NCBI GenBank assembly: GCA_023664625.1
Contig: JAMPFD010000009.1
Location: forward strand, 53,689-117,688
From: Bacillota bacterium
GTDB taxonomy: Bacteria; Bacteroidota; Bacteroidia; Bacteroidales; Bacteroidaceae
DNA: 64,000 nucleotides
Direction of reading: 5' to 3'
Both the position numbers and the translations under genes were made by a program. The notes under the pieces are model-generated. The model saw only the letters and a program-made list of their open reading frames with translations. It made no database searches and was not told the DNA's origin. Positions within the stretch are counted from its first letter, which is position 1. Every line of letters begins with the position of its first letter. Below, piece after piece: positions 37,904 through 47,493 of the stretch.

Positions 37904-40705
37904 ATGAAATCAAAAATCATATCATTATTCACACTTCTGCTAAGCACATTCCCGGCCATCAGTACAGTTGCGGTACCCGCAAAGCCGGGACTGCTGAAAA
38001 TGTATCAAGCCGACGGAACAGAGATAACGGTAAGGCTGATGGGCGACGAGCACCATCATTTCTATCTCAGCGAGGACGGCTACCTGTTGGTAAACGACAA
38101 TGAGACATTCTACTACGGAAACACTGACGGCAACGGCAATATCATAAGTTCAGGAATTGCCGCCAGCCAGATAGGCAGACGGTCTAAGGAGGCGAAGCAA
38201 TACCTGAGGAATGTCGACATGACCGGAGTCCGCGAAGCATTGCAGAAGAAGGCAGTGACCAGACGTGCGGCCAAAAGTCCTAATAAGGCCGTGGGGCTCT
38301 TTGACACCGGTTTCCCGTCCAAAGGCGACCAGAAAGGAATCGTGATTCTTGTGGAATACAAGGATAAGAAGTTCACTCTCTCCGACCCATACGACTATTT
38401 CAGCAGGATGCTCAACGAAAACGGATTCAGTGACTATGGAGGAACAGGATGTGCAGGAGAATATTTCCGCACCTCTTCCAAGAATCAGTTCCGTCCGACA
38501 TTTGACGTGTTCGGGCCTGTCACGCTGTCACAGAACATGAGCTATTATGGCGGCAACAACTCTTCCGGCGACGACATGAATCCGGAGAAGATGGCAACCG
38601 AGGCGTGTCAGCTTCTTGACGCTGCCGTGGACTTCTCGGAATACGACCGTGACAATGACGGATATATAGACAATGTGTTCATCTTCTATGCCGGACGCGG
38701 CGAAGCCTCCGGCGGGGCGGCCGCCACGGTATGGCCCCACTCGTGGAATATCACATCTGCGACAAGCACACCATACTTCTTCGACGGAGTACGCCTTGAC
38801 CGCTATGCATGCAGCAATGAATGGGAAGGTTCCAGACCTGACGGTGTCGGCACGTTCATACATGAGTTCTCACACGTAATGGGACTGCCGGATCTCTATG
38901 CAACAAGCTACACCTCGTCATTCACTCCGGGAGCATGGTCGGTTCTGGACTACGGGCCTTATAACAATAACGGATGCACCCCGCCGCTCTACTCCATATA
39001 TGAGCGGTACTCTCTTGGATGGATGCAGCCGGAGGAACTTACCGGACCGAAGAACGTGACGATGGGCGACATATCCTCAAACACGGGATTTATCATAAGA
39101 ACCGAAAAAGAAAACGAGTTCTTTCTCTTTGAGAACAGACAGCAAAAAGGGTGGGACAAGTACATACCGGGACACGGAATGCTTGTATGGCATATCGATT
39201 ATAACGAGTATGTATGGACGCGCAATGTCGTGAACAATACCGCAGCCCATCAGTATGTCGACCTTGAGGAGGCCGACGGTTCACAGAGCGACTATTCGAG
39301 AGCTGGCGATGCCTTTCCCGGAACCGGCAATGTGACATCGTTTACAGATGATACCACACCGTCCATGAAGAGCTGGAGCGGACACAGGCAGGAACTGCCG
39401 ATAACCGACATAAAGGAGACCGGAGGCGTAATAACGTTCAAGGTCGCCGGAGGGGCCGTCATTCCTGACGCAACCGTTGCAGAAGAGGCGACAGAGGTGA
39501 CACCGGTATCGTTCAAAGCGAACTGGCAAGCAGTTGAGAATGCCGATACATACCATCTGTCCGTATATACAAAGGATGCCGGAGGGACACGTACTTATCT
39601 CAGCGGATACAGCAAAAGGAATATCGGCAACCGGACAAGCACTGCCGTTACAGGACTTGAACCGGTAACGAAATATTACTATACGGTATATGCCGGTAAC
39701 GAAGGGGAAGTCAGCGGAGAGTCAAACGAAGTCGGCGTGGAGACAGCCGAGATGACTTTCTCCTTCCTCAAGCCTGCCGCATTGGAGGCAACGGAAGTCA
39801 CCGGGACATCTTTCACCGCAAACTGGCAGAGCCTTGATGATGCGGAGGAATATACGCTGAATGTCTATTCCAAGAAATACGGAGAACCGGAGAAGGACAT
39901 CGTGGACTTCACCGGCGGCGTAAAGAACCTGCCGGAAGGATGGAAAAGCAACTCCACGCAGTCATACGCGAACAAGTCCTATTCAGGTGAGGCCGCACCG
40001 TCACTGCGTTTTGTACAGACAGGCAGCTATATTGAGTCCCCGGAGTATCCGTTTCCGGTACGCAGCCTTTCATTCTGGCACAGAGGCAGCCAGGCTTCAG
40101 AAGAAAACACCATAACCGTCAGTGCAGCCGGAAGGAACAGCAAGTGGACGGAAGTGGCAGTGACCGGTGTCGAGAACACCGCAGGAGGCATGGTGACTCT
40201 TGTCGAGGACTTTCCTGAAGACACATATAAAATCCGCATTATATACAACATGCCCGGCAAAGGTTCCCTCGCCGTTGACGATATTGTCGTCGGATGGGGC
40301 GGCGATGTTGAAGCCATAGAGGAGGCAAAGAAGAAGATACAGGCACCGGCTGTCAGTCTTGAAGTGAACGGTCTCATGCCGGGAAAGACCTATTATTATA
40401 ATGTACAGGCAACTGACGGAGAGTTAGTGTCAAGGCTGTCCAACGAGATTAAGGTCAGGACTGCCGATGTCAACACCTCAATTGCCGGTCTCCCGGCCGG
40501 CCGGACTGAGGAGCTGAGCCTCTCAGGTGACATCCTTACAATCACGGGAGTCAGCGGAAAAGCCGTCATAGTGACAGATGTCCATGGACGGCTGATGCTA
40601 AGCACGGCTGAGTCTGGCACGGACAATGTCTCAGTAAGCCTGCCTTCACACGGCATATACATAGTAAGGATTGACAATTCACGTGCGATAAAGATAAGGA
40701 GGTGA
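37904..40705 (+). CDS. Secreted M6-family metalloprotease with Fn3 repeats
   Basis: This 933-residue exported protease begins MKSKIISLFTLLLSTFPAIS. Its catalytic motif HEFSHVMGLPD has His320, Glu321 and His324, typical of M6 (immune inhibitor A-like) zinc proteases. After the catalytic domain come two fibronectin type III-like repeats, each beginning with the pattern ATEVT-x-x-SF-x-ANWQ. Between the second repeat and the end lies a jelly-roll-like carbohydrate-binding or choice-of-anchor segment (LPEGWKSNSTQSYA). The end LPSHGIYIVRIDNSRAIKIR resembles a type IX secretion sorting tail. The ATG at 37904 gives a clean signal peptide; an upstream frame start at 37853 does not. Confidence 0.87.
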   Translation: MKSKIISLFTLLLSTFPAISTVAVPAKPGLLKMYQADGTEITVRLMGDEHHHFYLSEDGYLLVNDNETFYYGNTDGNGNIISSGIAASQIGRRSKEAKQYLRNVDMTGVREALQKKAVTRRAAKSPNKAVGLFDTGFPSKGDQKGIVILVEYKDKKFTLSDPYDYFSRMLNENGFSDYGGTGCAGEYFRTSSKNQFRPTFDVFGPVTLSQNMSYYGGNNSSGDDMNPEKMATEACQLLDAAVDFSEYDRDNDGYIDNVFIFYAGRGEASGGAAATVWPHSWNITSATSTPYFFDGVRLDRYACSNEWEGSRPDGVGTFIHEFSHVMGLPDLYATSYTSSFTPGAWSVLDYGPYNNNGCTPPLYSIYERYSLGWMQPEELTGPKNVTMGDISSNTGFIIRTEKENEFFLFENRQQKGWDKYIPGHGMLVWHIDYNEYVWTRNVVNNTAAHQYVDLEEADGSQSDYSRAGDAFPGTGNVTSFTDDTTPSMKSWSGHRQELPITDIKETGGVITFKVAGGAVIPDATVAEEATEVTPVSFKANWQAVENADTYHLSVYTKDAGGTRTYLSGYSKRNIGNRTSTAVTGLEPVTKYYYTVYAGNEGEVSGESNEVGVETAEMTFSFLKPAALEATEVTGTSFTANWQSLDDAEEYTLNVYSKKYGEPEKDIVDFTGGVKNLPEGWKSNSTQSYANKSYSGEAAPSLRFVQTGSYIESPEYPFPVRSLSFWHRGSQASEENTITVSAAGRNSKWTEVAVTGVENTAGGMVTLVEDFPEDTYKIRIIYNMPGKGSLAVDDIVVGWGGDVEAIEEAKKKIQAPAVSLEVNGLMPGKTYYYNVQATDGELVSRLSNEIKVRTADVNTSIAGLPAGRTEELSLSGDILTITGVSGKAVIVTDVHGRLMLSTAESGTDNVSVSLPSHGIYIVRIDNSRAIKIRR

Positions 40706-40791
40706 CTGCCTCTTGAGTGCTTCTTCGGAATAAAAGGGGATTTCTTCCGTTGAAGCTGGAAAAACAAACATAATCCCCACAAGAGTCTATA

Positions 40792-43700
40792 ATGAAAAGA
40801 TTGTTTACTTTTGCAATCATTTCCCTGATTGCATCGCTGACATTCGCACAGGCTCCTTTGGCAAAGAAGAACGCTGCCGGCAACAGACTGGAGCGTATGG
40901 CCAACTTGGAGGAAGTCGCGAGGATGGCAAAAGAAACAAAAGAACTGCAGGCGGCAAAGGCCGTAAAAGATGCGGTTCCACAGGAAACAGCTTCTTCCGT
41001 GCTGCGCAAAAGCTCTGCCAAAAGACCTTTCTTCGACAGCGTGGAGAGCACAGTTGTCAAATCCTGGACGTTAGGCGGTTACAGATCAGAAGTGTCTGCG
41101 ACACCTTACAAGTCAAGCACACGCAAGGCCACCGCTCAGGAAGGTAACGTGACAGTGACAACAGATGCAAACGGCATCATCACAGACGTGACCGGCGTTG
41201 AGCCAAAGATGTACCAGCGTGCAACCACTGGAACCGCTTACTATAACAATAACGGTTCTGTAAACATGACATCCCAGTCCGGCATGGTAACTGTTATTGA
41301 GGATGGTGACAATGTCTACATCAAGGATCCTGTCACACGCTATACCACAGGAGCGTGGGTAAAAGGAACAAAGAGCGGCAACACCATCACCGTAGCTGCC
41401 AAGCAGCCATTGACATACAGCGCACAATACAATGCTTCCGTCAGCCTCAGGTGGGGAGTCATAAATGCGGCAGGAAGCATTGCCGCTGCCGATGACCATG
41501 CAGAAGCCATCACATTCTCCGTCAACGGTAACGTGCTGACTCTTGAAGGCACACAGAAATATACAGGGACTGCCGATGCTTATTTCATTGGCGGATTCTG
41601 GGATGACGACAACAGCTCAACCAGATATGGCGATGCAGAGAGTGTACTGACATACGATCCGACTTATGTCGCACCTTCCACAGACCTCGTAACTCCACCG
41701 GCAGGCACCACGGGAACAGGCTGGTATATGAATTGCACTTCTGTATCATCAAGCGGTGAGACAGCTGTCAACAACCAGGCTGTCAAGGTTGCTTTCGTTG
41801 GTGATGACATTTACATTCAGGGAATCTCCGATTCTTTCACCACATCTTGGGTAAAGGGTACCGTCAATGGTACAAGCATCAAGTTTGACAAGTTCCAGTA
41901 TGTAGGCAAATATGGCACAAGCGACTGCTGGTTTGTAGGCCTCAACGCCACACAAGAACTGTCTGACGCCACTGCGACATACGATGCTCAGGCAAAGACT
42001 ATCACATTCAACGAGGCAATCCTTATCAATGCGGCAACCGACCGTGTCTACTATCTGAACTGGTTCAAGGACGCCATACTCAGCGAAGAGGCAAAAGTCA
42101 TTGAGGAGCCTACGCTCACAGACCTTACGGCAGCACTGCCTTACACCAATAATTTCGACACAGACGAGGAACAGGGCCAGGTTGCAATCTATGACGCAAA
42201 CGAGGACAAGAGCACATTCACCTTTGAAACTCATACGACAACAAGCAGTACTGTTGCACGCTACCGTTACAGCACATCCAACAATGCTGACGACTATCTC
42301 ATCTTCCCTGGTGTAAGCCTGAAAGCAGGTGCCGCTTATAAAGTCTCCGTCGATGCTGCGGCTTATGGTCCAAGCTATCCTGAGCGTCTTGAAGTCGTGG
42401 CAGGAAAGGCAGCAAAAGTTTCTCAGCTCACAATCCCTGTGATAGCAAGCACCGACGTCAACACCAAAGAGTTTGTCACACTTGGCAACAACAAGTTCAC
42501 TGTAACAGAAGACGGAACATACTATATTGCCGTTCACGCGATCTCTGACAAGAACATGTTCTACCTCTATGTGGACAATTTCTCAATCTCAGAACTGGAC
42601 GACAGTGCTCCTGCCACTGTGAGCGACCTTGCCATCACAGCAGACGCAAACGGCGCGAACAAGGCTACCGTCACATTCACGACTCCAGGCAAGACCGTCA
42701 GCGGCACAGCCATCACCGAGAACGTCAACGTGACAGTAAAGCGTGAGGGCACAGTAATCTTCAATGAGACTAAAGCTGCCGGCTCAGCAGTAAGCATCGA
42801 TGATCAGGTAGAGGCTGCAGGTTACTATACCTATTCCGTAACAGCTTCCTGCGGCGAGCACCTCGGTGAGGCTGCCACAGAGAAGGTTTACATCGGCTAT
42901 GACACTCCTGACGTTGTCAGCAACGTAACCATCGCCGACAAGAGCGGTTCTGTGGAACTTGCATGGAATGCGCCTGCAGCCGGTGCAAACGGCTATGTCA
43001 TCAACCCGGCAGACTTCACTTATAACATCTATCCTGTAGAATTCATGTCATTCCTCGGCATGACATTCCCTGTGACAGACTATGCGAACCCTTATCTGAC
43101 AGGACTGACAGAGACATCTGCCAACGTTCCGTTCGACACCAACAGCGGCGACCATGAATTCACATACTTCGCTGTTACGACTCAGAACACCACAGGAGAG
43201 TCTGACGATGTCTACGCAGCAATAGTCACAGGTGCACCCTATCAGATGCCGGTATTTGAGTCTATTGCCTCCGGCTCACTCAGCTACTGGTGGGGATATG
43301 CAAGTGACAACTATAACCAGCAGCTTGAAGGCGGCCTGTACATTGGCGACAAGGCATCTGACGGTGACGGAAACTGCTTCCAGATGACTGCAAAAATAAG
43401 AGGCTGGGTGAATCTCCAATCAGGAAAGATCGCACTTGCCGGTGCTGTCAACCCTACCCTGACGTTTGACTACTCTGCCGACGCAGCGACACCTCTGGCC
43501 GTATCCGTCATCACTCCTGACGGAGAAACGACAATAACGGAACTCACTGCTGGCACAGACTATGCTTCTGCAACAATCTCACTTGCCGACTATGCTGACA
43601 AGGACTGGGTACGCGTAATAATCACCGGCACATTCTCCGCAGCAGGCAATGTATATCTCGATAACATCCGTGTTTACAACATGCTTGACAACAACCTCGT

Positions 43701-45051
43701 TGCAGGCACCATCACTGCCACATCAAGAGTGGCTGCCGGTGAGGACGTGACTGTAACCGTCAACGTTGAGAACCAGGGCTCCAACACGGCCGAGGCCGGT
43801 TCTTATACCGTAGACCTCTACTGCAACGACTCCAAGGTTCAGTCTCTCCCGGGTACCGAACTTGCAAAGAACGCGAAGACAACATTCGAGTTCACGGAGG
43901 CTACAAACGTTATGACAGCCTCTGAGCTGATTTGGAAAGCTGTAATCGAGTTTGATGCTGACGAAGACAAGACAAGCAACACTACAGCTACGGCAAAGAC
44001 AGTCATCAAGACAAACAACTATCCTGCTGTCACAGACCTTGCAGGCAAGCAGACAAATAACGGCGTAAGCCTCACATGGAGCGAGCCTGACATGACTTCC
44101 GCACAGGCAGAGCCTGTTACTGACGACTTTGAGAACTACGAATCGTTCGCCATCAACAATGCAGGAGAATGGTCATTCATCGACGGTGACGGTCTGAAGA
44201 CCTACGCAATAGATGGTCTGACATTCCCTGGTGCCGGAAGCGAAATGGCATATATCACATTCGACAATAGCGGTGACGAATTCAATGAGTCGTTCGATGC
44301 TCACTCTGGCAACAAGTATCTTGCTTCGTTCGCTTCCAATGGCGGTCAGAACAACGACTGGATGATTTCTCCTGAACTTGCGGGCGTTGCGCAGACCATA
44401 TCATTCTTCGCCAAGACCTATACTGCACAATACGGCAATGAGTCGTTCGAGTTCTATTACTCGACAACAGGCAAAGAAATGACCGACTTCATTAAGGCCG
44501 GAGGAGACGAGACCGTACCTGACGAATGGACAGAGTACACATTCGATGTGCCGGAAGGTGCAAAGTATTTCGCCATCCGCTGCACATCTGACGACAAGTT
44601 CATTTTCCTCGTTGATGATGTCACATACATCCCGGCAGGGGCATCAGCAGGCGATCTCTCACTTGTAGGCTACAACGTCTACCGTGACGGAGAGAAGATA
44701 AACTCAGAGCCTGTAGAAGAGACTGAGTACATTGATGCCGATGCTGCTGAGGGCGTGCACTCTTACGTTGTAACAGTTATTTACGACAAGGGCGAGTCTA
44801 AGGTTTCCAACGTTGTCACAATATCTGTCAGCACAGGTATTGCAGGCATAGCAACAAAGGCGACAAAGGTTTCTGTCAACGGCAAGACCATCACCGTTGC
44901 TGATGCTGAGGGTGAGAACGTAGGCATCTACACGGCTGACGGCAAGACTGTCTACAACGGTGCCGGCAGTGCTGAAACCAACGTACGCGTTGAGAACGGT
45001 GTGTACATCGTTAGAGTCGGAAGGAACATCACCAAGACTGTGGTGAAGTAA
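40792..45051 (+). CDS. Large exported multi-domain beta-sandwich protein (choice-of-anchor J-like)
   Basis: This 1419-residue protein starts with a signal peptide (MKRLFTFAIISLIASLTFAQ). It contains several beta-sandwich units. Two similar roughly 110-residue blocks include TGTAYYNNNGSVNMTSQSG and TGTGWYMNCTSVSSSGET. Jelly-roll-like blocks carry LDNIRVY and FLVDDVTYI ends. There are fibronectin-type blocks and a final type IX-like sorting tail (VYTVENGVYIVRV-type, ending ITKTVVK). It follows the M6 protease by 86 bp in the same direction and shares its secretion signals. No catalytic motif is apparent. It may be an adhesin or a substrate of the protease, but that is a guess. Confidence 0.72.
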   Translation: MKRLFTFAIISLIASLTFAQAPLAKKNAAGNRLERMANLEEVARMAKETKELQAAKAVKDAVPQETASSVLRKSSAKRPFFDSVESTVVKSWTLGGYRSEVSATPYKSSTRKATAQEGNVTVTTDANGIITDVTGVEPKMYQRATTGTAYYNNNGSVNMTSQSGMVTVIEDGDNVYIKDPVTRYTTGAWVKGTKSGNTITVAAKQPLTYSAQYNASVSLRWGVINAAGSIAAADDHAEAITFSVNGNVLTLEGTQKYTGTADAYFIGGFWDDDNSSTRYGDAESVLTYDPTYVAPSTDLVTPPAGTTGTGWYMNCTSVSSSGETAVNNQAVKVAFVGDDIYIQGISDSFTTSWVKGTVNGTSIKFDKFQYVGKYGTSDCWFVGLNATQELSDATATYDAQAKTITFNEAILINAATDRVYYLNWFKDAILSEEAKVIEEPTLTDLTAALPYTNNFDTDEEQGQVAIYDANEDKSTFTFETHTTTSSTVARYRYSTSNNADDYLIFPGVSLKAGAAYKVSVDAAAYGPSYPERLEVVAGKAAKVSQLTIPVIASTDVNTKEFVTLGNNKFTVTEDGTYYIAVHAISDKNMFYLYVDNFSISELDDSAPATVSDLAITADANGANKATVTFTTPGKTVSGTAITENVNVTVKREGTVIFNETKAAGSAVSIDDQVEAAGYYTYSVTASCGEHLGEAATEKVYIGYDTPDVVSNVTIADKSGSVELAWNAPAAGANGYVINPADFTYNIYPVEFMSFLGMTFPVTDYANPYLTGLTETSANVPFDTNSGDHEFTYFAVTTQNTTGESDDVYAAIVTGAPYQMPVFESIASGSLSYWWGYASDNYNQQLEGGLYIGDKASDGDGNCFQMTAKIRGWVNLQSGKIALAGAVNPTLTFDYSADAATPLAVSVITPDGETTITELTAGTDYASATISLADYADKDWVRVIITGTFSAAGNVYLDNIRVYNMLDNNLVAGTITATSRVAAGEDVTVTVNVENQGSNTAEAGSYTVDLYCNDSKVQSLPGTELAKNAKTTFEFTEATNVMTASELIWKAVIEFDADEDKTSNTTATAKTVIKTNNYPAVTDLAGKQTNNGVSLTWSEPDMTSAQAEPVTDDFENYESFAINNAGEWSFIDGDGLKTYAIDGLTFPGAGSEMAYITFDNSGDEFNESFDAHSGNKYLASFASNGGQNNDWMISPELAGVAQTISFFAKTYTAQYGNESFEFYYSTTGKEMTDFIKAGGDETVPDEWTEYTFDVPEGAKYFAIRCTSDDKFIFLVDDVTYIPAGASAGDLSLVGYNVYRDGEKINSEPVEETEYIDADAAEGVHSYVVTVIYDKGESKVSNVVTISVSTGIAGIATKATKVSVNGKTITVADAEGENVGIYTADGKTVYNGAGSAETNVRVENGVYIVRVGRNITKTVVK

Positions 45052-45077
45052 CCATATCTCATTACATAGAATAACAG

Positions 45078-45120
45078 AGAGGGCGTATCGGTAAAATTAA
45101 CGGTATGCCCTCTTTCTTTT
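45078..45120 (+). terminator. Rho-independent terminator after the 1419-residue protein gene
   Basis: AGAGGGCGTATCGG pairs imperfectly with ACGGTATGCCCTCT, followed by TTCTTTT. Confidence 0.65.
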
Positions 45121-45152
45121 ATATGAAAAATGGCAAAGGATAAGACTCCTCG

Positions 45153-45203
45153 AAAATAGATGGCCGGACTCCCGGCGATGACAGTCCGGCCATCTATTTT
45201 TGA
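45153..45203. terminator. Second, bidirectional terminator-like inverted repeat
   Basis: A perfect 18-bp stem (45153-45170 against 45183-45200; core AGATGGCCGGACT) has a 12-nt loop, an A-tract on the left and a T-tract on the right. Confidence 0.7.
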
Positions 45204-45223
45204 AATTATGGGAGGCATGAGAA

Positions 45224-45307
45224 CAAAAGGTAACCATTTGCATGGTGAATCGTTACCTTATGCATAGTGAGTCGTCATCTTTTACCATACTAAAGGCAAC
45301 CGTTTGT
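45224..45307. repeat. GGTAACG-type tandem repeat cluster 3
   Basis: AAAAGGTAACCATTTGCATG, CGTTACCTTATGCA and CGTCATCTTTTACCA are variants of the units seen at 11716-11823 and 37423-37513, spaced by about 22 nt. Confidence 0.55.
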
Positions 45308-45429
45308 TTTCGGACTGTCAGACTATGGGACGGACAGCATTGAGAATTCATACGGCAAACCGTTTTCGTCATTGTCAAAAAATCATTGTCACACAGTATT
45401 ATCATGACTGTTGATAAACATTTTATAAG

Positions 45430-45683
45430 AAGTAACTGTTGGAAATTAGTTTATACTAAAACCGCAGTTGTTTTTTAGGCGGTTAGTGTACGGAGCCGAA
45501 GGAGCAATGCAGGCATTGTGACTGAGTGACAAGCACTAACTGACAAAAAGAACGTTTTCGTTAAGCCAGATGAGCAGAACGAAACTCGTTTCAGTTATGC
45601 CATGGCGAGAAAAGGTAGAATGAAATTCAACAAGTTTTAGTGAGAAAACATTATATTGTAAAATAATTATCAATAGTTACTTA
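45430..45683. repeat. Long MITE-like element (254 bp)
   Basis: The left end AAGTAACTGTTGGAAATTAG and the right end TAATTATCAATAGTTACTTA form imperfect inverted repeats. The interior includes the TTAGTGTACGGA segment and the full inner module (45551-45631). It is nearly identical to 51576-51830. The rest of 45308-45790 has only one further single end near 45700. Confidence 0.75.
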
Positions 45684-45790
45684 AGATTGTCGTTCCCAAT
45701 AACCTATTTCCAACAGTTAATTCAGCAGAACACCGAAGCACTCGTCCGGTCTCCGCAACATACGATTCAGATAATCTTGCCATGACAATA

Positions 45791-45820
45791 AAGGGGCGGC
45801 TCCGTTTGGAGCCGCCCCTT
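45791..45820 (-). terminator. Terminator-like hairpin after the ferredoxin gene
   Basis: AAGGGGCGGCTCC pairs perfectly with GGAGCCGCCCCTT around a GTTT loop. It lies 25 bp beyond the ferredoxin stop codon. The U-tract on the minus strand is weak. Confidence 0.6.
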
Positions 45821-45844
45821 GTGTCTCTTTACGACAGCAGGTCA

Positions 45845-46012
45845 TTAAGCCTGGCTGATAGCCTCGTTAGGACAAACATCAGCACATGTGCCGCAGTCTA
45901 CACACTTCTCTGGATCGATTGAGTAGATATCGCCCTCAGAGATAGCGTCCTGCGGGCACTCGCTAATACAAGTACCGCAAGCGATACAGTCGTTGCTAAT
46001 TACGTAAGCCAT
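45845..46012 (-). CDS. 2[4Fe-4S] ferredoxin, 55 residues
   Basis: This is a short gene of 55 codons encoding a clostridial-type ferredoxin, a low-potential electron carrier in the cytosol. Two cluster motifs are clear: CIACGTCISECP and CVDCGTCADVCP, each C-x2-C-x2-C-x3-C-P. The N terminus is MAYVISND and the end AISQA. The promoter-like element at 46081-46088 on the same strand and the hairpin at 45791-45820 fit a single-gene transcript. Possible partners are pyruvate:ferredoxin oxidoreductase and Rnf complex, neither in the window. Confidence 0.95.
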   Translation of the reverse strand: MAYVISNDCIACGTCISECPQDAISEGDIYSIDPEKCVDCGTCADVCPNEAISQA

Positions 46013-46080
46013 AATCTTATTTAATTTAATTGTTTATAATATTTTTTATAATAATAAGCCATACTGAAAAATCAGTACTG

Positions 46081-46088
46081 CAAAATTA
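46081..46088 (-). promoter_or_regulatory. Probable -7 promoter element for the ferredoxin gene
   Basis: On the minus strand this reads TAATTTTG, matching TAnnTTTG, about 70 bp upstream of the start codon. Confidence 0.45.
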
Positions 46089-46217
46089 CTAAGAATTCTC
46101 GAAATACCTAATATCAGGTATCCGTTTCTCGTTTTTTTAACTACATTTAACCGTTGAGGAGTCGGTATTCTTTTATGCTCTTTCCCAATCTCTGTCTATG
46201 CATCAGTCTACGGCCGG

Positions 46218-46931
46218 TTAAGCATAAAATACAGAGATAACGTATTTTGCAAAGAAGAACACAGGCGGAACAAGCAACGAAGGAAGCATCCGGAGAGTAT
46301 GGCAGTTACGGAGTTTCAGCAGGTCAATTCCTGAAGCTGTGATAAGTATTCCGCCTATGATGCTGAGTTCCGTCATCAATTCCGGTGATATTGCCGATGC
46401 AGACATCTTCGCAATACAGTAGAACATCCCCTGCCAGCAGAACAGAATCGGTGCCGCCCACACCATGCCTATGCCGTAAGTGGCGGCAAGGACAGCACTT
46501 GAAACGAGGTCAAGAGTGGCATTGGTGAAGAGGAATGTATGGTCGTCATGCAATGCCGCCATTACGGGGCCGAGCATGGAAAATGTGCCGATGCAGTAAA
46601 GAAGGCATCCTGTCGTCAGTCCGTCGGCGAGGGACGGGCGGACAGAGGACGACGTCTGCCATTCGCTGTCCTTCTTCCCAAGGTCTTTCAGGCGTTCAAT
46701 CCCCATGGCGGTTCCCATGACGCTGCCTGCTGCCATGGAGACAATGAAAAGCACCGGGTAACGGCTGTCAGGCATATTGTGCACAAAAGTGTTCACTCCG
46801 AGTAGCACCGCACATATACCGAGGGCTGTGTAGAGCGCGTCCCGGTACTTCTCCCCTATACCTTTTTTCAATATACTGCCTATCAATGAGCCTGCAATGA
46901 TGCAGACGGCATTCACTATTGTTCCCGTCAT
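46218..46931 (-). CDS. DUF554 family membrane protein
   Basis: This 237-residue integral membrane protein has about six or seven hydrophobic segments and matches the DUF554 family (YdfK/YqgA-like). GTIVNAVCIIAGSLIGSILK opens it, and FSMLGPVMAALHDDHTFLFT and TYGIGMVWAAPILF are family-type segments. The transported substrate or role is not known. It has its own minus-strand promoter-like element at 46964. No operon partner is obvious. Confidence 0.87.
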   Translation of the reverse strand: MTGTIVNAVCIIAGSLIGSILKKGIGEKYRDALYTALGICAVLLGVNTFVHNMPDSRYPVLFIVSMAAGSVMGTAMGIERLKDLGKKDSEWQTSSSVRPSLADGLTTGCLLYCIGTFSMLGPVMAALHDDHTFLFTNATLDLVSSAVLAATYGIGMVWAAPILFCWQGMFYCIAKMSASAISPELMTELSIIGGILITASGIDLLKLRNCHTLRMLPSLLVPPVFFFAKYVISVFYA

Positions 46932-46963
46932 TTCTTAATTTCGTTCTGTTCGTTTAGCAAGAG

Positions 46964-46971
46964 CAAAGGTA
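46964..46971 (-). promoter_or_regulatory. Probable -7 promoter element for the DUF554 gene
   Basis: On the minus strand this reads TACCTTTG, matching TAnnTTTG, 32 bp upstream of the start codon. Confidence 0.5.
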
Positions 46972-47121
46972 CGAAAAATCTTTGAATACGGTGCAAATGA
47001 TGATGAAAAATATTGTCTGCAATGGGCTTGGGCATGTATAACGAGGGCTATGCAGGAGCATAAAAATATCATTGGCACATATTTTTTTGACGATTTCTTC
47101 ATTAATTTCGTAAAAAACGAT

Positions 47122-47129
47122 TAACTTTG
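47122..47129 (+). promoter_or_regulatory. Probable -7 promoter element upstream of a structured RNA
   Basis: TAACTTTG fits TAnnTTTG. Transcription would start near 47136, about 360 nt before the csgG-like start codon. Confidence 0.5.
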
Positions 47130-47135
47130 CAATTG

Positions 47136-47435
47136 AAACTCTGTTCTTGAAGTTTCGTAACATAATGCAAAAGCGTCATCGATGCTTTGTCAGTTGGATG
47201 AGTTGAAACGTAGGAAATTTCATCATATAGTTCAATGGGCAATGTCGGAAGTGACTGCTACGGGTATGCTATTATTGTATCCCGAAGTGCTTGGGGGCAT
47301 GTTCGCCTTCAAGCACTCTTTGGGGATATTATACATACTGACGTGGGCAGACATTCTACTCGTTCAACTATATAGGTTTCCTACGACCTCAACCATCGGA
47401 ACGAGCAGAGATGGATGCCCACGCTTTGTTTAACA
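47136..47435 (+). ncRNA. Candidate structured RNA with an apparent pseudoknot
   Basis: Two long helices interlock. Helix 1 pairs 47209-47217 with 47377-47385 (9 bp) and 47225-47232 with 47366-47373 (8 bp). Helix 2 pairs 47342-47349 with 47416-47423 (8 bp) and 47359-47365 with 47399-47405 (7 bp). The 3' strand of helix 1 lies inside the loop of helix 2, and 47365/47366 are adjacent, so the two could stack end to end. Other hairpins are 47135-47140/47151-47156 and 47286-47293/47310-47317. The tail CTTTGTTT after helix 2 could be a weak terminator. An 83-codon frame here looks non-coding. It could be a free RNA or a leader of the CsgG operon. I do not recognise the family. Confidence 0.5.
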
Positions 47436-47493
47436 TAAATCATCATTTCCTTCATCCGGGTGTCATGTCGGAGTTTTTATTTTTCCAGTATCT

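Noticed and set aside
47390-47415. Possible SRP (4.5S) RNA domain IV match (CGGAACGAGCAG)
   Set aside because: The GGAA loop lacks a proper closing stem on both sides and the surrounding helices pair differently, so an SRP RNA is not supported.
47182-47433. 83-codon open frame before the CsgG operon
   Set aside because: It lies almost entirely inside the pseudoknotted region, has no recognisable product, and its composition fits RNA structure better than coding.
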